A stretch of 64,000 nt of DNA from Osmia lignaria lignaria (Eukaryota; Arthropoda; Insecta; Hymenoptera; Megachilidae): assembly GCF_051020975.1 (NCBI RefSeq), contig NW_027478158.1, forward strand, positions 16,678,001-16,742,000, given 5' to 3'. How positions within the stretch are numbered: the first letter of the stretch is position 1; every line of letters starts with the position of its first letter. Shown here one piece after another: positions 49,301 to 61,800 of this stretch. The position numbers were made by a program, and so were the translations under genes. The notes under the pieces are model-generated. The model had not been told where the DNA came from, did not search any database, and saw only the letters and a list, made by a program, of their open reading frames with translations.

Positions 49301-52300
49301 CTTCGTTTCCGAGATATTTGCAGATTTATCTCAAGGGAAGGGGCCTGACGGACATGTTTCGAGATATTTCTTCTTCTTGTTGTTCTCCCTCTGCACAGCT
49401 AAGCTGGAAGTGGCATTTCCAGCTCGCAATAGTGCAGAGTTATCTCAAAGAAAGGGGCCACGGTGTTTCTGTATCTCTATTATGTTGGTGCGGCTTCGGA
49501 ACTTTTAAATATCTTGATATATCTCGAGAACTACGCATCTGAACAAAAAATATCCTGGAACATAAAAAGTAGAAAACTTAATTCTCTACAAAAAAGGTCT
49601 CTTAACATTTTGCCATAGCTCGCTTCGTTTCCGAGATATTTGCAGATTTATCTCAAGGGAAGGGGTCTGACGGACATATTTCGAGATATTTCTTCTTCTT
49701 GTTGTTCTTCTTCTGCACAGCTAAACTGGAAGTGGCATTTCCAGCTCGCAATAGTGCAGAGTTATCTCAAAGAAAGGGGCCACGGTGTTTCTGTATCTCT
49801 ATTATGTTGGTGCGGCTTCGGAACTTTTAAATATCTCGATATATCTCGAAAACTACGCTTCTGATCAAAAAATATCGTAGAACATAAACTGTAGGAAACA
49901 TAATTCTCTACAAATAAAGTGTCTTAACATTTTGCCATAGCTCGCTTCGTTTCCGAGATATTTGCAGATTTATCTCAAGGGAAGGGGCCTGACGGACATA
50001 TTTCGAGATATTTCTTCTTCTTGTTGTTCTTCTTCTGCACAGCTATGCTGGAAGTGACATTTGCAGCTCGCAATAGGGCAGAGTTATCTCAAAGAAAGGG
50101 GCCACGGTGTTTCTGTATCTCTATTATGTTGGTGCGGCTTCGGAACTTTTAAATATCTCGATATATCTCGAAAACTACGCTTCTGATCAAAAAATATCAT
50201 AGAACATAAATTTTAGGAAACATAATTCTCTACAAATAAAGTCTCTTAACATTTTGCCATAGCTCGCTTCGTTTCCGAGATATTTGCAGATTTATCTCAA
50301 GGGAAGGGACCTGACGGACATGTTTCGAGATATTTCTTCTTCTTGTTGTTCTTCCTCTGCACAGCTAAACTGGAAGTGGCATTTCCAGCTCGCAATAGTG
50401 CAGAGTTATCTCAAAGAAAGGGGCCACGGTGTTTCTGTATCACTATTATGTTGGTGCGGCTTCGGAACTTTTAATTATCTTGATATATCTCGAGAACTAC
50501 GCATCTGATCAAAAAATATCATACAACATAAAAAGTAGGAAACTTAATTCTCTACAAAAAAGGTCTCTTAACACTTTGCCATAGCTCGCTTCGTTTCCGA
50601 GATATTTGCAGATTTATCTCAAGGGAAGGGGCCTGACGGACATATTTCGAGATATTTCTTCTTCTTGTTGTTCTTCTTCTGCACAGCGAAGCTGGAAGTG
50701 GCATTTGCAGCTCGCAATAGTGCAGAGTTATCTCAAAGAAAGGGGCCACGGTGTTTCTGTATCTCTATTATGTTGGTGCGGCTTCGGAACTTTTAAATAT
50801 CTTGATATATCTCGAGAACTACGCATCTGAACAAAAAATATCCTGGAACATAAAAAGTAGAAAACTTAATTCTCTACAAAAAAGGTCTCTTAACATTTTG
50901 CCATAGCTCGCTTCGTTTCCGAGATATTTGCAGATTTATCTCAAGGGAAGGGGTCTGACGGACATATTTCGAGATATTTCTTCTTCTTGTTGTTCTTCTT
51001 CTGCACAGCTAAACTGGAAGTGGCATTTCCAGCTCGCAATAGTGCAGAGTTATCTCAAAGAAAGGGGCCACGGTGTTTCTGTATCTCTATTATGTTGGTG
51101 CGGCTTCGGAACTTTTAAATATCTCGATATATCTCGAAAACTACGCTTCTGATCAAAAAATATCGTAGAACATAAACTGTAGGAAACATAATTCTCTACA
51201 AATAAAGTGTCTTAACATTTTGCCATAGCTCGCTTCGTTTCCGAGATATTTGCAGATTTATCTCAAGGGAAGGGGCCTGACGGACATATTTCGAGATATT
51301 TCTTCTTCTTGTTGTTCTTCTTCTGCACAGCTATGCTGGAAGTGACATTTGCAGCTCGCAATAGGGCAGAGTTATCTCAAAGAAAGGGGCCACGGTGTTT
51401 CTGTATCTCTATTATGTTGGTGCGGCTTCGGAACTTTTAAATATCTCGATATATCTCGAAAACTACGCTTCTGATCAAAAAATATCATAGAACATAAATT
51501 TTAGGAAACATAATTCTCTACAAATAAAGTCTCTTAACATTTTGCCATAGCTCGCTTCGTTTCCGAGATATTTGCAGATTTATCTCAAGGGAAGGGACCT
51601 GACGGACATGTTTCGAGATATTTCTTCTTCTTGTTGTTCTTCCTCTGCACAGCTAAACTGGAAGTGGCATTTCCAGCTCGCAATAGTGCAGAGTTATCTC
51701 AAAGAAAGGGGCCACGGTGTTTCTGTATCACTATTATGTTGGTGCGGCTTCGGAACTTTTAATTATCTTGATATATCTCGAGAACTACGCATCTGATCAA
51801 AAAATATCATACAACATAAAAAGTAGGAAACTTAATTCTCTACAAAAAAGGTCTCTTAACACTTTGCCATAGCTCGCTTCGTTTCCGAGATATTTGCAGA
51901 TTTATCTCAAGGGAAGGGGCCTGACGGACATATTTCGAGATATTTCTTCTTCTTGTTGTTCTTCTTCTGCACAGCGAAGCTGGAAGTGGCATTTGCAGCT
52001 CGCAATAGTGCAGAGTTATCTCAAAGAAAGGGGCCACGGTGTTTCTGTATCTCTATTATGTTGGTGCGGCTTCGGAACTTTTAAATATCTTGATATATCT
52101 CGAGAACTACGCATCTGATCAAAAAATATCATACAACATAAATAGTAGGAAACTTAATTCTCTACAAAAAAGGTCTCTCAACATTTTGCCATAGCTCGCT
52201 TCGTTTCCGAGATATTTGCACATTTATCTCAAGGGAAGGGGCCTAACGGACATATTTCGAGATATTTCTTCTTCTTGTTGTTCTTCTTTTGCACAGCTAA

Positions 52301-55300
52301 GCTGGAAGTGGCATTTGCGGCTCGCACTAGTGCAGAGTTATCTCAAAGAAAGGGGCCACGGTGTTTCGGTATCTCTATTATGTTGGTGCAGCTTCGGAAC
52401 TTTTAAATATCTTGATATATCTCGAGAACTACGCATCTGATCAAAAAATATCCTGGAACATAAAAAGTAGAAAACTTAATTCTCTACAAAAAAGGTCTCT
52501 CAACATTTTGCCATAGCTCGCTTCGTTTCCGAGATATATGCAGATTTATCTCAAGGGAAGGGGCCTGACGGACATATTTCGAGATATTTCTTCTTCTTGT
52601 TGTTCTTCTTCTGCACAGCTAAACTGGAAGTGGCATTTCCAGCTCGCAATAGTGCAGTGTTATCTGAAAGAAAGGGGCCACGGTGTTTCTGTATCTCTAT
52701 TATGTTGGTGCGGCTTCGGAACTTTTAAATATCTTGATATATCTCGAGAACTACGCTTCTGATCAAAAAATATCATAGAACATAAATTGTAGGAAACATA
52801 ATTCTCTACAAAAAAGGTCTCTGAACATTTTGCCATAGCTCGCTTCGTTTCCGAGATATTTGCAGATTTATCTCAAGGGAAGGGGCCTGACGGACATATT
52901 TCGAGATATTTCTTCTTCTTGTTGTTCTTCTTCTGCACAGCTAAGCTGGAAGTGGCATTCGCGGCTCGCACTAGTGCAGAGTTATCTCAAAGAAAGGGGC
53001 CACGGTGTTTCTGTATCTCTATTATGTTGGTGCGGCTTCGGAACTTTTAAATATCTCGATATATCTCGAAAACTACGCTTCTGATCAAAAAATATCATAG
53101 AACATAAATTTTAGGAAACATAATTCTCTACAAATAAAGTCTCTTAACATTTTGCCATAGCTCGCTTCGTTTCCGAGATATTTGCAGATTTATCTCAAGG
53201 GAAGGGGCCTGACGGACATGTTTCGAGATATTTCTTCTTCTTGTTGTTCTTGCTCTGCACAGCTAAGCTGGAAGTGGCATTTCCAGCTCGCAATAGTGCA
53301 GAGTTATCTCAAAGAAAGGGGCCACGGTGTTTCTGTATCTCTATTATGTTGGTGCGGCTTCGGAACTTTTAAATATCTTGATATATCTCGAGAACTACGC
53401 ATCTGATCAAAAAATATCATACAACATAAATAGTAGGAAACTTAATTCTCTACAAAAAAGGTCTCTCAACATTTTGCCATAGCTCGCTTCGTTTCCGAGA
53501 TATTTGCACATTTATCTCAAGGGAAGGGGCCTAACGGACATATTTCGAGATATTTCTTCTTCTTGTTGTTCTTCTTCTGCACAGCTAAGCTGGAAGTGGC
53601 ATTTGCGGCTCGCACTAGTGCAGAGTTATCTCAAAGAAAGGGGCCACGGTGTTTCTGAATCTCTGTTATGTTGGTGCGGCTTCGGAACTTTTAAATATCT
53701 CGATATATCTCGAAAACTACGCTTCTGATCAAAAAATATCATAGAACATAAATTGTAGGAAACATAATTCTCTACAAAAAACGTCTCTCAACATTTTGCC
53801 ATAGCTCGCTTCGTTTCCGAGATATTTGCAGATTTATCTCAAGGGAAGGGGCCTGACGGACATATTTCGAGATATTTCTTCTTCTTGTTGTTCTTCTTCT
53901 GCACAGCGAAGCTGGAAGTGGCATTTGCAGCTCGCAATAGTGCAGAGTTATCTCAAAGAAAGGGGCCACGGTGTTTCTGTATCTCTATTATGTTGGTGCG
54001 GCTTCGGAACTTTTAAATATCTTGATATATCTCGAGAACTACGTATCTGATCAAAAAATATCATAGAACATAAAAAGTAGCAAACTTAATTCTCCACAAA
54101 AAAGGTCTCTTAACATTTTGCCATAGCTCGCTTCGTTTCCGAGATATTTGCAGATTTATCTCAAGGGAAGGGGCCTGACGGACATGTTTCGAGATATTTC
54201 TTCTTTTTGTTGTTCTTCTTCTGCACAGCTAAACCGGAAGTGGCATTTCCAGCTCGCAATAGGGCAGAGTTATCTCAAAGAAAGGGGCCACGGTGTTTCT
54301 GTATCTCTATTATGTTGGTGCGGCTTCGGAACTTTTAAATATCTCGATATATCTCGAAAACTACGCTTCTGATCAAAAGATATCATAGAACATAAATTTT
54401 AGGAAACATAATTCTCTACAAATAAAGTCTCTTAACATTTTGCCATAGCTCGCTTGGTTTCCGAGATATTTGCAGATTTATCTCAAGGGAAGGGGCCTGA
54501 CGGACATGTTTCGAGATATTTCTTCTTCTTGTTGTTCTTCCTCTGCACAGCTAAACTGGAAGTGGCATTTCCAGCTCGCAATAGTGCAGAGTTATCTCAA
54601 AGAAAGGGGCCACGGTGTTTCTGTATCACTATTATGCTGGTGCGGCTTCGGAACTTTTAATTATCTTGATATATCTCGAGAACTACGCATCTGATCAAAA
54701 AATATCATACAACATAAAAAGTAGGAAACTTAATTCTCTACAAAAAAGGTCTCTTAACACTTTGCCATAGCTCGCTTCGTTTCCGAGATTTTTGCAGATT
54801 TATCTCAAGGGAAGGGGCCTGACGGACATATTTCGAGATATTTCTTCTTCTTGTTGTTCTTCTTCTGCACAGCGAAGCTGGAAGTGGCATTTGCAGCTCG
54901 CAATAGTGCAGAGTTATCTCAAAGAAAGGGGCCACGGTGTTTCTGTATCTCTATTATGTTGGTGCGGCTTCGGAACTTTTAAATATCTTGATATATCTCG
55001 AGAACTACGCATCTGATCAAAAAATATCATACAACATAAATAGTAGGAAACTTAATTCTCTACAAAAAAGGTCTCTCAACATTTTGCCATAGCTCGCTTC
55101 GTTTTCGAGATATTTGCACATTTATCTCAAGGGAAGGGGCCTAACGGACATATTTCGAGATATTTCTTCTTCTTGTTGTTCTTCTTTTGCACAGCTAAGC
55201 TGGAAGTGGCATTTGCGGCTCGCACTAGTGCAGAGTTATCTCAAAGAAAGGGGCCACGGTGTTTCTGTATCTCTATTATGTTGGTGCAGCTTCGGAACTT

Positions 55301-55820
55301 TTAAATATCTTGATATATCTCGAGAACTACGCATCTGATCAAAAAATATCCTGGAACATAAAAAGTGGAAAACCTAATTCTCTACAAAAAAGGTCTCTCA
55401 ACATTTTGCCATAGCTCGCTTCGTTTCCGAGATATATGCAGATTTATCTCAAGGGAAGGGGCCTGACGGACATATTTCGAGATATTTCTTCTTCTTGTTG
55501 TTCTTCTTCTGCACAGCTAAACTGGAAGTGGCATTTGCGGCTCGCACTAGTGCAGAGTTATCTCAAAGAAAGGGGCCACGGTGTTTCTGTATCTCTATTA
55601 TGTTGGTGCGGCTTCGGAACTTTTAAATATCTCGATATATCTCGAAAACTACGCTTCTGATCAAAAAATATCATAGAACATAAATTTTAGGAAACATAAT
55701 TCTCTACAAATAAAGTCTCTTAACATTTTGCCATAGCTCGCTTCGTTTCCGAGATATTTGCAGATTTATCTCAAGGGAAGGGGCCTGACGGACATGTTTC
55801 GAGATATTTCTTCTTCTTGT
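45425..55820 (+). repeat. 20-monomer spaced duplication: about 45425-49380 and 51865-55820 (spacing 6440 bp)
   Basis: About twelve monomers, near 3.95 kb, recur in the same order. Shared rare markers are GTGTTTCGGTATC, GTTCTTGCTCTGC, GTGTTTCTGAATCTCTG, TTCTTTTTGTTG with CTAAACCGG and AATAGGGCAGAG, CAAAAGATATC, GCTTGGTTTCC, TTATGCTGGTGC and AAAGTGGAAAACC. The differences seen are few: GGGGCGACGG near 46232, GCATTCGCGG near 52958, TTTTACCATAG near 47677 and TACGTATCTG near 54042. The right boundary is near GTTCTCCCTCTG at 49382. Confidence 0.85.
49543..52170 (+). repeat. 4-monomer tandem duplication: about 49543-50830 and 50831-52118 (spacing 1288 bp)
   Basis: Four monomers repeat immediately with no difference that I noticed until the second block meets AAATAGTAGG near 52140. 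Shared markers are CTGAACAAAAAATATCCTGG, GGGGTCTGACGG, ATCGTAGAACATAAACTG, AAAGTGTCTTAAC, AAGTGACATTTG and AAGGGACCTGACGG. One member in each block has an in-frame TGA (50055-50057 and 51343-51345). Confidence 0.85.
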
Positions 55821-58800
55821 TGTTCTTCCTCTGCACAGCTAAGCTGGAAGTGGCATTTCCAGCTCGCAATAGTGCAGAGTTATCTCAAAGAAAGGGGCCA
55901 CGGTGTTTCTGTATCTCTATTATGTTGGTGCGGCTTCGGAACTTTTAAATATCTCGATATATCTCGAAAACTACGCTTCTGATCAAAAAATATCATAGAA
56001 CATAAATTGTAGGAAACATAATTCTCTACAAAAAACGTCTCTTAACATTTTGCCATAGCTCGCTTCGTTTCCGAGATATTTGCAGATTTATCTCAAGGGA
56101 AGGGGCCTGACGGACATATTTCGAGATATTTCTTCTTCTTGTTGTTCTTCTTCTGCAGAGCTATGCTGGAAGTGGCATTTGCAGCTCGCAATAGTGCAGA
56201 GTTATGTCAAAGAAAGGGGCCACGGTGTTTCTGTATCTCTATTATGTTGGTGCGGCTTCGGAACTTTTAAATATCTTGATATATCTCGAGAACTACGCAT
56301 CTGATCAGAAAATATCATAGAACATAAAAAGTAGCAAACTTAATTCTCCACAAAAAAGGTCTCTTAATATTTTGCCATAGCTCGCTTCGTTTCCGAGATA
56401 TTTTCAGATTTATCTCAAGGGAAGGGGCCTGACGGACACGTTTCGAGATATTTCTTCTTCTTGTTGTTCTTCTTCTGCACAGCTAAGCTGGAAGTGGCAT
56501 TTCCAGCTCGCAATAGTGCAGAGTTATCTCAAAGAAAGGGGCCACGGTGTTTCTGTATCTCTATTATGTTGGTGCGGCTTCGGAACTTTTAAATATCTCG
56601 ATATATCTCGAAAACTACGCTTCTGATCAAAAAATATCATAGAACATAAATTGTAGGAAACATAATTGTCTACAAAAAAGGTCTCTTAACATTTTGCGAT
56701 AGCTCGCTTCGTTTCCGAGATATTTGCAGATACATCTCAAGGGAAGGGGCCTGACGGACATATTTCGAGATATTTCTTCTTCTTGTTGTTCTTCTTCTGC
56801 ACAGCTAAGCTGGAAGTGGCATTTGCAGCTCGGAATAGTGCAGAGTTATCTCAAAGAAAGGGGCCACGGTGTTTCTGTATCTCTATTATGTTGGTGCGGC
56901 TTCGGAACTTTTAAATATCTCGATATATCTCGAAAACTACGCTTCTGATCAAAAAATATCATAGAACATAAATTTTTGGAAACATAATTCTCTATAAATA
57001 AAGTCTCTTAACATTTTGCCATAGCTCGCTTCGTTTCCGAGATATTTGCAGATTTATCTCAAGGGAAGGGGCCTGACGGACATGTTTCGAGATATTTCGT
57101 CTTCATGTTGTTCTTCTTCTGCACAGCTAAACTGGAAGTGGCATTTCCAGCTCGCAATAGTGCAGAGTTATCTCAAAGAAAGGGGCCACGGTGTTTCTGT
57201 ATCTCTATTATGTTGGTGCGGCTTCGGAACTTTTAAATATCTTGATATATCTCGAGAACTACGCATCTGATCAAAAAATATCATAGAACATAAAAAGTAG
57301 GAAACTTAATTCTCTACAAAAAAGGTCTCTTAACACTTTGCCATAGCTCGCTTCGTTTCCGAGATATTTGCAGATTTATCTCAAGGGAAGGGGCCTGACG
57401 GACATATTTCGAGATATTTCTTCTTCTTGTTGTTCTTCTTCTGCACAGCGAAGCTGGGAGTGGGATTTGCAGCTCGCAATAGTGCAGAGTTATCTCAAAG
57501 AAAGGGGCCACGGTGTTTCTGTATCTCTATTATGTTGGTGCGGCTTCGGAACTTTTAAATATCTTGATATATCTCGAGAACTACGCATCTGATCAAAAAA
57601 TATCATAGAAGATAAATAGTAGGAAACTTAATTCTCTACAAAAAAGGTCTCTCAACATTTTGCCATAGCTCGCTTCGTTTCCGAGATATTTGCACATTTA
57701 TCTCAAGGGAAGGGGCCTGACGGACATATTTCGAGATATTTCTTCTTCTTGTTGTTCTTCTTCTGCACAGCTAAACTGGAAGTGGCATTTGCGGCCCGCA
57801 CTAGTGCAGAGTTATCTCAAAGAAAGGGGCCACGGTGTTTCTGTATCTCTATTATGTTGGTGCGGCTTCGGAACTTTTAAATATCTCGATATATCACGAA
57901 AACTACGCTTCTGATCAAAAAATATCATAGAACATAAATTTTAGGAAACATAATTCTCTACAAATAAAGTCTCTTAACATTTTGCCATAGCTCGCTTCGT
58001 TTCCGAGATATTTGCAGATTTATCTCAAGGGAAGGGGCCTGACGGACATGTTTCGAGATATTTCTTCTTCTTGTTGTTCTTCCGCTGCACAGCTAAGCTG
58101 GAAGTGGCATTTCCAGCTCGCAATAGTGCAGAGTTATCTCAAAGAAAGGGGCCACGGTGTTTCTGTATCTCTATTATGTTGGTGCGGCTTCGGAACTTTT
58201 AAATATCTCGATATATCTCGAGAACTACGCTTCTGATCAAAAAATATCATAGAACATAAATTGTAGGAAACATAATTCTCTACAAAAAACGTCTCTTAAC
58301 ATTTTGCCATAGCTCGCTTCGGTTCCGAGATATTTGCAGATTTATCTCAAGGGAAGGGGCCTGACGGACATATTTCGAGATATTTCTTCTTCTTGTTGTT
58401 CTTCTTCTGCAGAGCTATGCTGGAAGTGGCATTTGCAGCTCGCAATAGTGCAGAGTTATGTCAAAGAAAGGGGCCACGGTGTTTCTGTATCTCTATTATG
58501 TTGGTGCGGCTTCGGAACTTTTAAATATCTTGATATATCTCGAGAACTCCGCATCTGATCAGAAAATATCATAGAACATAAAAAGTAGCAAACTTAATTC
58601 TCCACAAAAAAGGTCTCTTAACATTTTGCCATAGCTCGCTTCGTTTCCGAGATATTTTCAGATTTATCTCAAGGGAAGGGGCCTGACGGACACGTTTCGA
58701 GATATTTCTTCTTCTTGTTGTTCTTCTTCTGCACAGCTAAGCTGGAAGTGGCATTTCCAGCTCGCAATAGTGCAGAGTTATCTCAAAGAAAGGGGCCACG

Positions 58801-61800
58801 GTGTTTCTGTATCTCTATTATGTTGGTGCGGCTTCGGAACTTTTAAATATCTCGATATATCTCGAAAACTACGCTTCTGATCAAAAAATATCATAGAACA
58901 TAAATTGTAGGAAACATAATTGTCTACAAAAAAGGTCTCTTAACATTTTGCGATAGCTCGCTTCGTTTCCGAGATATTTGCAGATACATCTCAAGGGAAG
59001 GGGCCTGACGGACATATTTCGAGATATTTCTTCTTCTTGTTGTTCTTCTTCTGCACAGCTAAGCTGGAAGTGGCATTTGCAGCTCGGAATAGTGCAGAGT
59101 TATCTCAAAGGAAGGGGCCACGGTGTTTCTGTATCTCTATTATGTTGGTGCGGCTTCGGAACTTTTAAATATCTCGATATATCTCGAAAACTACGCTTCT
59201 GATCAAAAAATATCATAGAACATAAATTTTAGGAAATATAATTCTCTACAAATAAAGTCTCTTAACATTTTGCCATAGCTCGCTTCGTTTCCGAGATATT
59301 TGCAGATTTATCTCAAGGGAAGGGGCCTGACGGACATGTTTCGAGATATTTCGTCTTCTTGTTGTTCTTCTTCTGCACAGCTAAACTGGAAGTGGCATTT
59401 CCAGCTCGCAATAGTGCAGAGTTATCTCAAAGAAAGGGGCCACGGTGTTTCTGTATCTCTATTATGTTGGTGCGGCTTCGGAACTTTTAAATATCTTGAT
59501 ATATCTCGAGAACTACGCATCTGATCAAAAAATATCATAGAACATAAAAAGTAGGAAACTTAATTCTCTACAAAAAAGGTCTCTTAACACTTTGCCATAG
59601 CTCGCTTCGTTTCCGAGATATTTGCAGATTTATCTCAAGGGAAGGGGCCTGACGTACATATTTCGAGATATTTCTTCTTCTTGTTGTTCTTCTTCTGCAC
59701 AGCGAAGCTGGGAGTGGGATTTGCAGCTCGCAATAGTGCAGAGTTATCTCAAAGAAAGGGGCCACGGTGTTTCTGTATCTCTATTATGTTGGTGCGGCTT
59801 CGGAACTTTTAAATATCTTGATATATCTCGAGAACTACGCATCTGATCAAAAAATATCATAGAAGATAAATAGTAGGAAACTTAATTCTCTACAAAAAAG
59901 GTCTCTCAACATTTTGCCATAGCTCGCTTCGTTTCCGAGATATTTGCACATTTATCTCAAGGGAAGGGGCCTAACGGACATATTTCGAGATATTTCTTCT
60001 TCTTGTTGTTCTTCTTCTGCACAGCTAAGCTGGAAGTGGCATTTGCGGCTCGCACTAGTGCAGAGTTATCTCAAAGAAAGGGGCCACGGTGTTTCTGTAT
60101 CTCTATTATGTTGGTGCAGCTTCGGAACTTTTAAATATCTTGATATATCTCGAGAACTACGCATCTGATCAAAAAATATCATAGAACATAGATAGTAGGA
60201 AACTTAATTCTCTACAAAAAAGGTCTCTCAACATTTTGCCATAGCTCGCTTCGTTTCCGAGATATTTGCACATTTATCTCAAGGGAAGGGGCCTAACGGA
60301 CATATTTCGAGATATTTCTTCTTCTTGTTGTTCTTCTTCTGCACAGCTAAGCTGGAAGTGGCATTTGCGGCTCGCACTAGTGCAGAGTTATCTCAAAGAA
60401 AGGGGCCACGGTGTTTCTGTATCTCTATTATGTTGGTGCGGCTTCGGAACTTTTAAATATCTCGATATATCTCGAAAACTACGCTTCTGATCAAAAGATA
60501 TCATAGAACATAAATTTTAGGAAACATAATTCTCTACAAATAAAGTCTCTTAACATTTTGCCATAGCTCGCTTGGTTTCCGAGATATTTGCAGATTTATC
60601 TCAAGGGAAGGGGCCTGACGGACATGTTTCGAGATATTTCTTCTTCTTGTTGTTCTTCCTCTGCACAGCTAAACTGGAAGTGGCATTTCCAGCTCGCAAT
60701 AGTGCAGAGTTATCTCAAAGAAAGGGGCCACGGTGTTTCTGTATCACTATTATGCTGGTGCGGCTTCGGAACTTTTAATTATCTTGATATATCTCGAGAA
60801 CTACGCATCTGATCAAAAAATATCATACAACATAAAAAGTAGGAAACTTAATTCTCTACAAAAAAGGTCTCTTAACACTTTGCCATAGCTCGCTTCGTTT
60901 CCGAGATTTTTGCAGATTTATCTCAAGGGAAGGGGCCTGACGGACATATTTCGAGATATTTCTTCTTCTTGTTGTTCTTCTTCTGCACAGCGAAGCTGGA
61001 AGTGGCATTTGCAGCTCGCAATAGTGCAGAGTTATCTCAAAGAAAGGGGCCACGGTGTTTCTGTATCTCTATTATGTTGGTGCGGCTTCGGAACTTTTAA
61101 ATATCTTGATATATCTCGAGAACTACGCATCTGATCAAAAAATATCATACAACATAAATAGTAGGAAACTTAATTCTCTACAAAAAAGGTCTCTCAACAT
61201 TTTGCCATAGCTCGCTTCGTTTTCGAGATATTTGCACATTTATCTCAAGGGAAGGGGCCTAACGGACATATTTCGAGATATTTCTTCTTCTTGTTGTTCT
61301 TCTTTTGCACAGCTAAGCTGGACGTGGCATTTGCGGCTCGCACTAGTGCAGAGTTATCTCAAAGAAAGGGGCCACGGTGTTTCTGTATCTCTATTATGTT
61401 GGTGCAGCTTCGGAACTTTTAAATATCTTGATATATCTCGAGAACTACGCATCTGATCAAAAAATATCCTGGAACATAAAAAGTGGAAAACCTAATTCTC
61501 TACAAAAAAGGTCTCTCAACATTTTGCCATAGCTCGCTTCGTTTCCGAGATATATGCAGATTTATCTCAAGGGAAGGGGCCTGACGGACATATTTCGAGA
61601 TATTTCTTCTTCTTGTTGTTCTTCTTCTGCACAGCTAAACTGGAAGTGGCATTTGCGGCTCGCACTAGTGCAGAGTTATCTCAAAGAAAGGGGCCACGGT
61701 GTTTCTGTATCTCTATTATGTTGGTGCGGCTTCGGAACTTTTAAATATCTCGATATATCTCGAAAACTACGCTTCTGATCAAAAAATATCATAGAACATA

